From contig OU744727.1 in assembly GCA_916613615.1 (NCBI GenBank), forward strand, positions 18,174,093 through 18,238,092: a stretch of DNA of 64,000 nucleotides, written 5' to 3'. The notes below the pieces were generated by a model. The model saw nothing but the letters and a program-made list of their open reading frames with translations, searched no databases and had not been told where the DNA came from. Shown here one piece after another: positions 62,415 through 64,000 of this stretch (the stretch's first letter is position 1; each line of letters starts with the position of its first letter). The position numbers were made by a program, and so were the translations under genes. This DNA comes from Steromphala cineraria (lineage: Eukaryota > Mollusca > Gastropoda > Trochida > Trochidae).

Positions 62415-64000
62415 GATGTCTGTGGCACCCAACCTTTCAAGTACATTTATATGAAAACACTTTGAAGAAGTACTGCCACGAGTCAATATTCTCATTTGAT
62501 GTACAAATTGTTTGGTGGCATGCAATCACGTCTCATTCCCCTCCGTAAGCATTCTGAAAGTTGTTTCACAAAGAGGTAGTTTTTTTAACATTATTGTTGA
62601 AATAAGAAAAAGACAACAACAAAACTATAATTAGACTTAAACATGTCTTTTACTGACGGACTTTGGCTGTGTCTTATAGAAGTTATCAGAATTCCATGTG
62701 ATCTGCATTAGATCAATTGACTGAAATTTTATTCAGATATCATGCAACGTTTGTACCTCGTCGTAATGCTATGTTCAGAATAGATCAACCAAATTTGAAT
62801 AAGGTAACCTTCAGCTTTTAAAAGGGAACCCAAGTGTTAATTGTCATTTCGTCTTATTGGTTTAGCCATGATTGATGAGAATTTCCGATAACGAGTCTTT
62901 TCTTTAATAAAATTAAATCCGTGCCATTCTTAGGTTATTCTCTGAGATATTCATCCATTGAATCTTTGATGTGTGCCTTAAACATCTGAAATATATAAGG
63001 TTTTGCAAAATGATTCTCAAATGTTTGACTAATTATACAATTATATTAATTCTGTTATGAACATTAACTAAATAGGGTATTACAATTTGGACTGATAACA
63101 ACTAAAAATATATATATGGATGTACATTTGAATCTTTTCAAATTAAATTCGGTTAAATTTAGAAAACCTTAAGATATATTTTATTAGCTTTGTTAAGTCT
63201 CTGATAGTCAGTGTACGGAATACATTGAGCTAGTCTTTACTGTCGTTTGTGCAATCTTTCAACTAAAGTTACCATATTTCATTTTCTTCCAGTCAACTAA
63301 TGTCTTAAATGTTTTCCTTTTTCAAAATCAACTATACTTTTACGAATAGATTTATAGTAAGATGTATGTGCCAGAAATTTGAAATTTTATGTGTTTTAGT
63401 TCATGAAAACATTACCATGCTTTCACTGGTGTTGATGCCATCACAGTTTGCAATGCGGTATTGAGTCAAATGTTACTTTGTATTAATGTGTCGCATAACT
63501 GCCATTTCTAAACAATGTAACACTCTCGAGTTAATGTTGCTATTCACCGCAATTCATGTTTAAAGATATTCTGAAGGTTGTTTGTTATTTTACACTGTAT
63601 TGAGGAAATCAGGGAATATCTGAATTTCACATATTAACTGATGTTCCTTCATACATCTTACAATAACAAACAACCTCCAGAAATACTGTAACAATTTAAT
63701 TTAATGACATTTATAATAAGCATAACCCAAACCTAAGTTTCGTTCTAAAGATGCTTACATACTTATACATTATACATCATCTCTGCAAAACTCAACGTGT
63801 TAACTGAAGCTTTCAACAAAACATACATATTATTAATACATATTATGTTTGCAGAATATAGGGGGAATGAACTTAATCTAAATAAGTTGACATTAGTCTT
63901 GTATTGTCGACAGTCTACTTCAAATCACTACCACCAAATGCCCACACCATATAAATGCCATCATAGCTAAAACCTTACTAATAGTGACATATGTCCTTTC
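62415..64000. repeat. Start of a third repeat unit
   Basis: From about 62,415 the sequence follows 48,345 onward (shared words around tctgtggc, aagaagtac, tcgcatgc/tggcatgc and aattcggtt). From about 62,770 it also follows 31,110 onward (gaatagatcaacca, then tttagccatgattga at 62,861 and 31,191). This suggests that the 31-kb duplication continues to the right of the window. Divergence is high and the match fades after about 63,200. No coding sequence is recognised in it. Confidence 0.55.

Overview
This window looks like a gene-poor, AT-rich stretch of an animal nuclear genome. The most likely source is a bivalve or related mollusc; that is my inference from the repeat types, the frequent tacatgta-like motifs and the very low coding density, and I could not test it by a search. 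I find no intact host gene. The only clear protein-coding sequence belongs to retrotransposons: a 5'-truncated LINE with an RNase H domain (60.1-61.9 kb, + strand), a truncated CR1/L2-like LINE (45.5-46.4 kb, - strand) and a decayed LINE 3' end (21.8-22.1 kb, - strand). Two stretches (22.5-23.0 kb, - strand; 24.3-25.3 kb, + strand) read like decayed coding sequence of unknown origin.

The dominant structure is a large, old, direct segmental duplication. Bases 1 to about 17,640 (copy A) are collinear with about 31,480 to 47,760 (copy B) over more than a dozen anchors, some of them 31-48 bp of perfect identity in a clearly diverged background. Sequence just before copy B (31,083 onward) reappears at about 62,745, so a third unit seems to begin at the right edge; the period is about 31 kb. 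A start-like segment also recurs at 48.35 kb. On a smaller scale, a motif of about 80 bp recurs three times in each copy.

Because A and B are paralogous, each serves as an empty-site control for insertions in the other. A-only insertions: a roughly 405-bp block also found at 5.1 kb, a tRNA-headed SINE (9.33-9.80 kb), a segment starting with a hairpin (9.87-10.42 kb), a 683-bp element with long inverted repeats and a 9-bp target duplication (11.19-11.87 kb), an unclassified segment (12.38-12.99 kb), a TTAA-flanked MITE (14.28-14.64 kb) and an unclassified segment (16.79-17.43 kb). B-only insertions: an unclassified 0.66-kb segment (40.89-41.55 kb), a 0.4-kb segment (44.73-45.14 kb) and the CR1/L2-like LINE with a 10-bp target duplication.

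Between A and B (17.6-31.1 kb) lie one MITE, the LINE remnant, the possible pseudogenes, a small foldback element, a 145-bp-period repeat, a 20/21-bp minisatellite of about 590 bp and an element with a long hairpin. After B (47.8-62.4 kb) lie a local duplication (52.15/53.24 kb), three more MITE copies, a repeat ending in a 13-bp-stem palindrome, a composite foldback element with a MITE nested inside it, and the RNase H LINE. All alignments were made by eye; element class names are inferred from termini and target duplications, not from searches.
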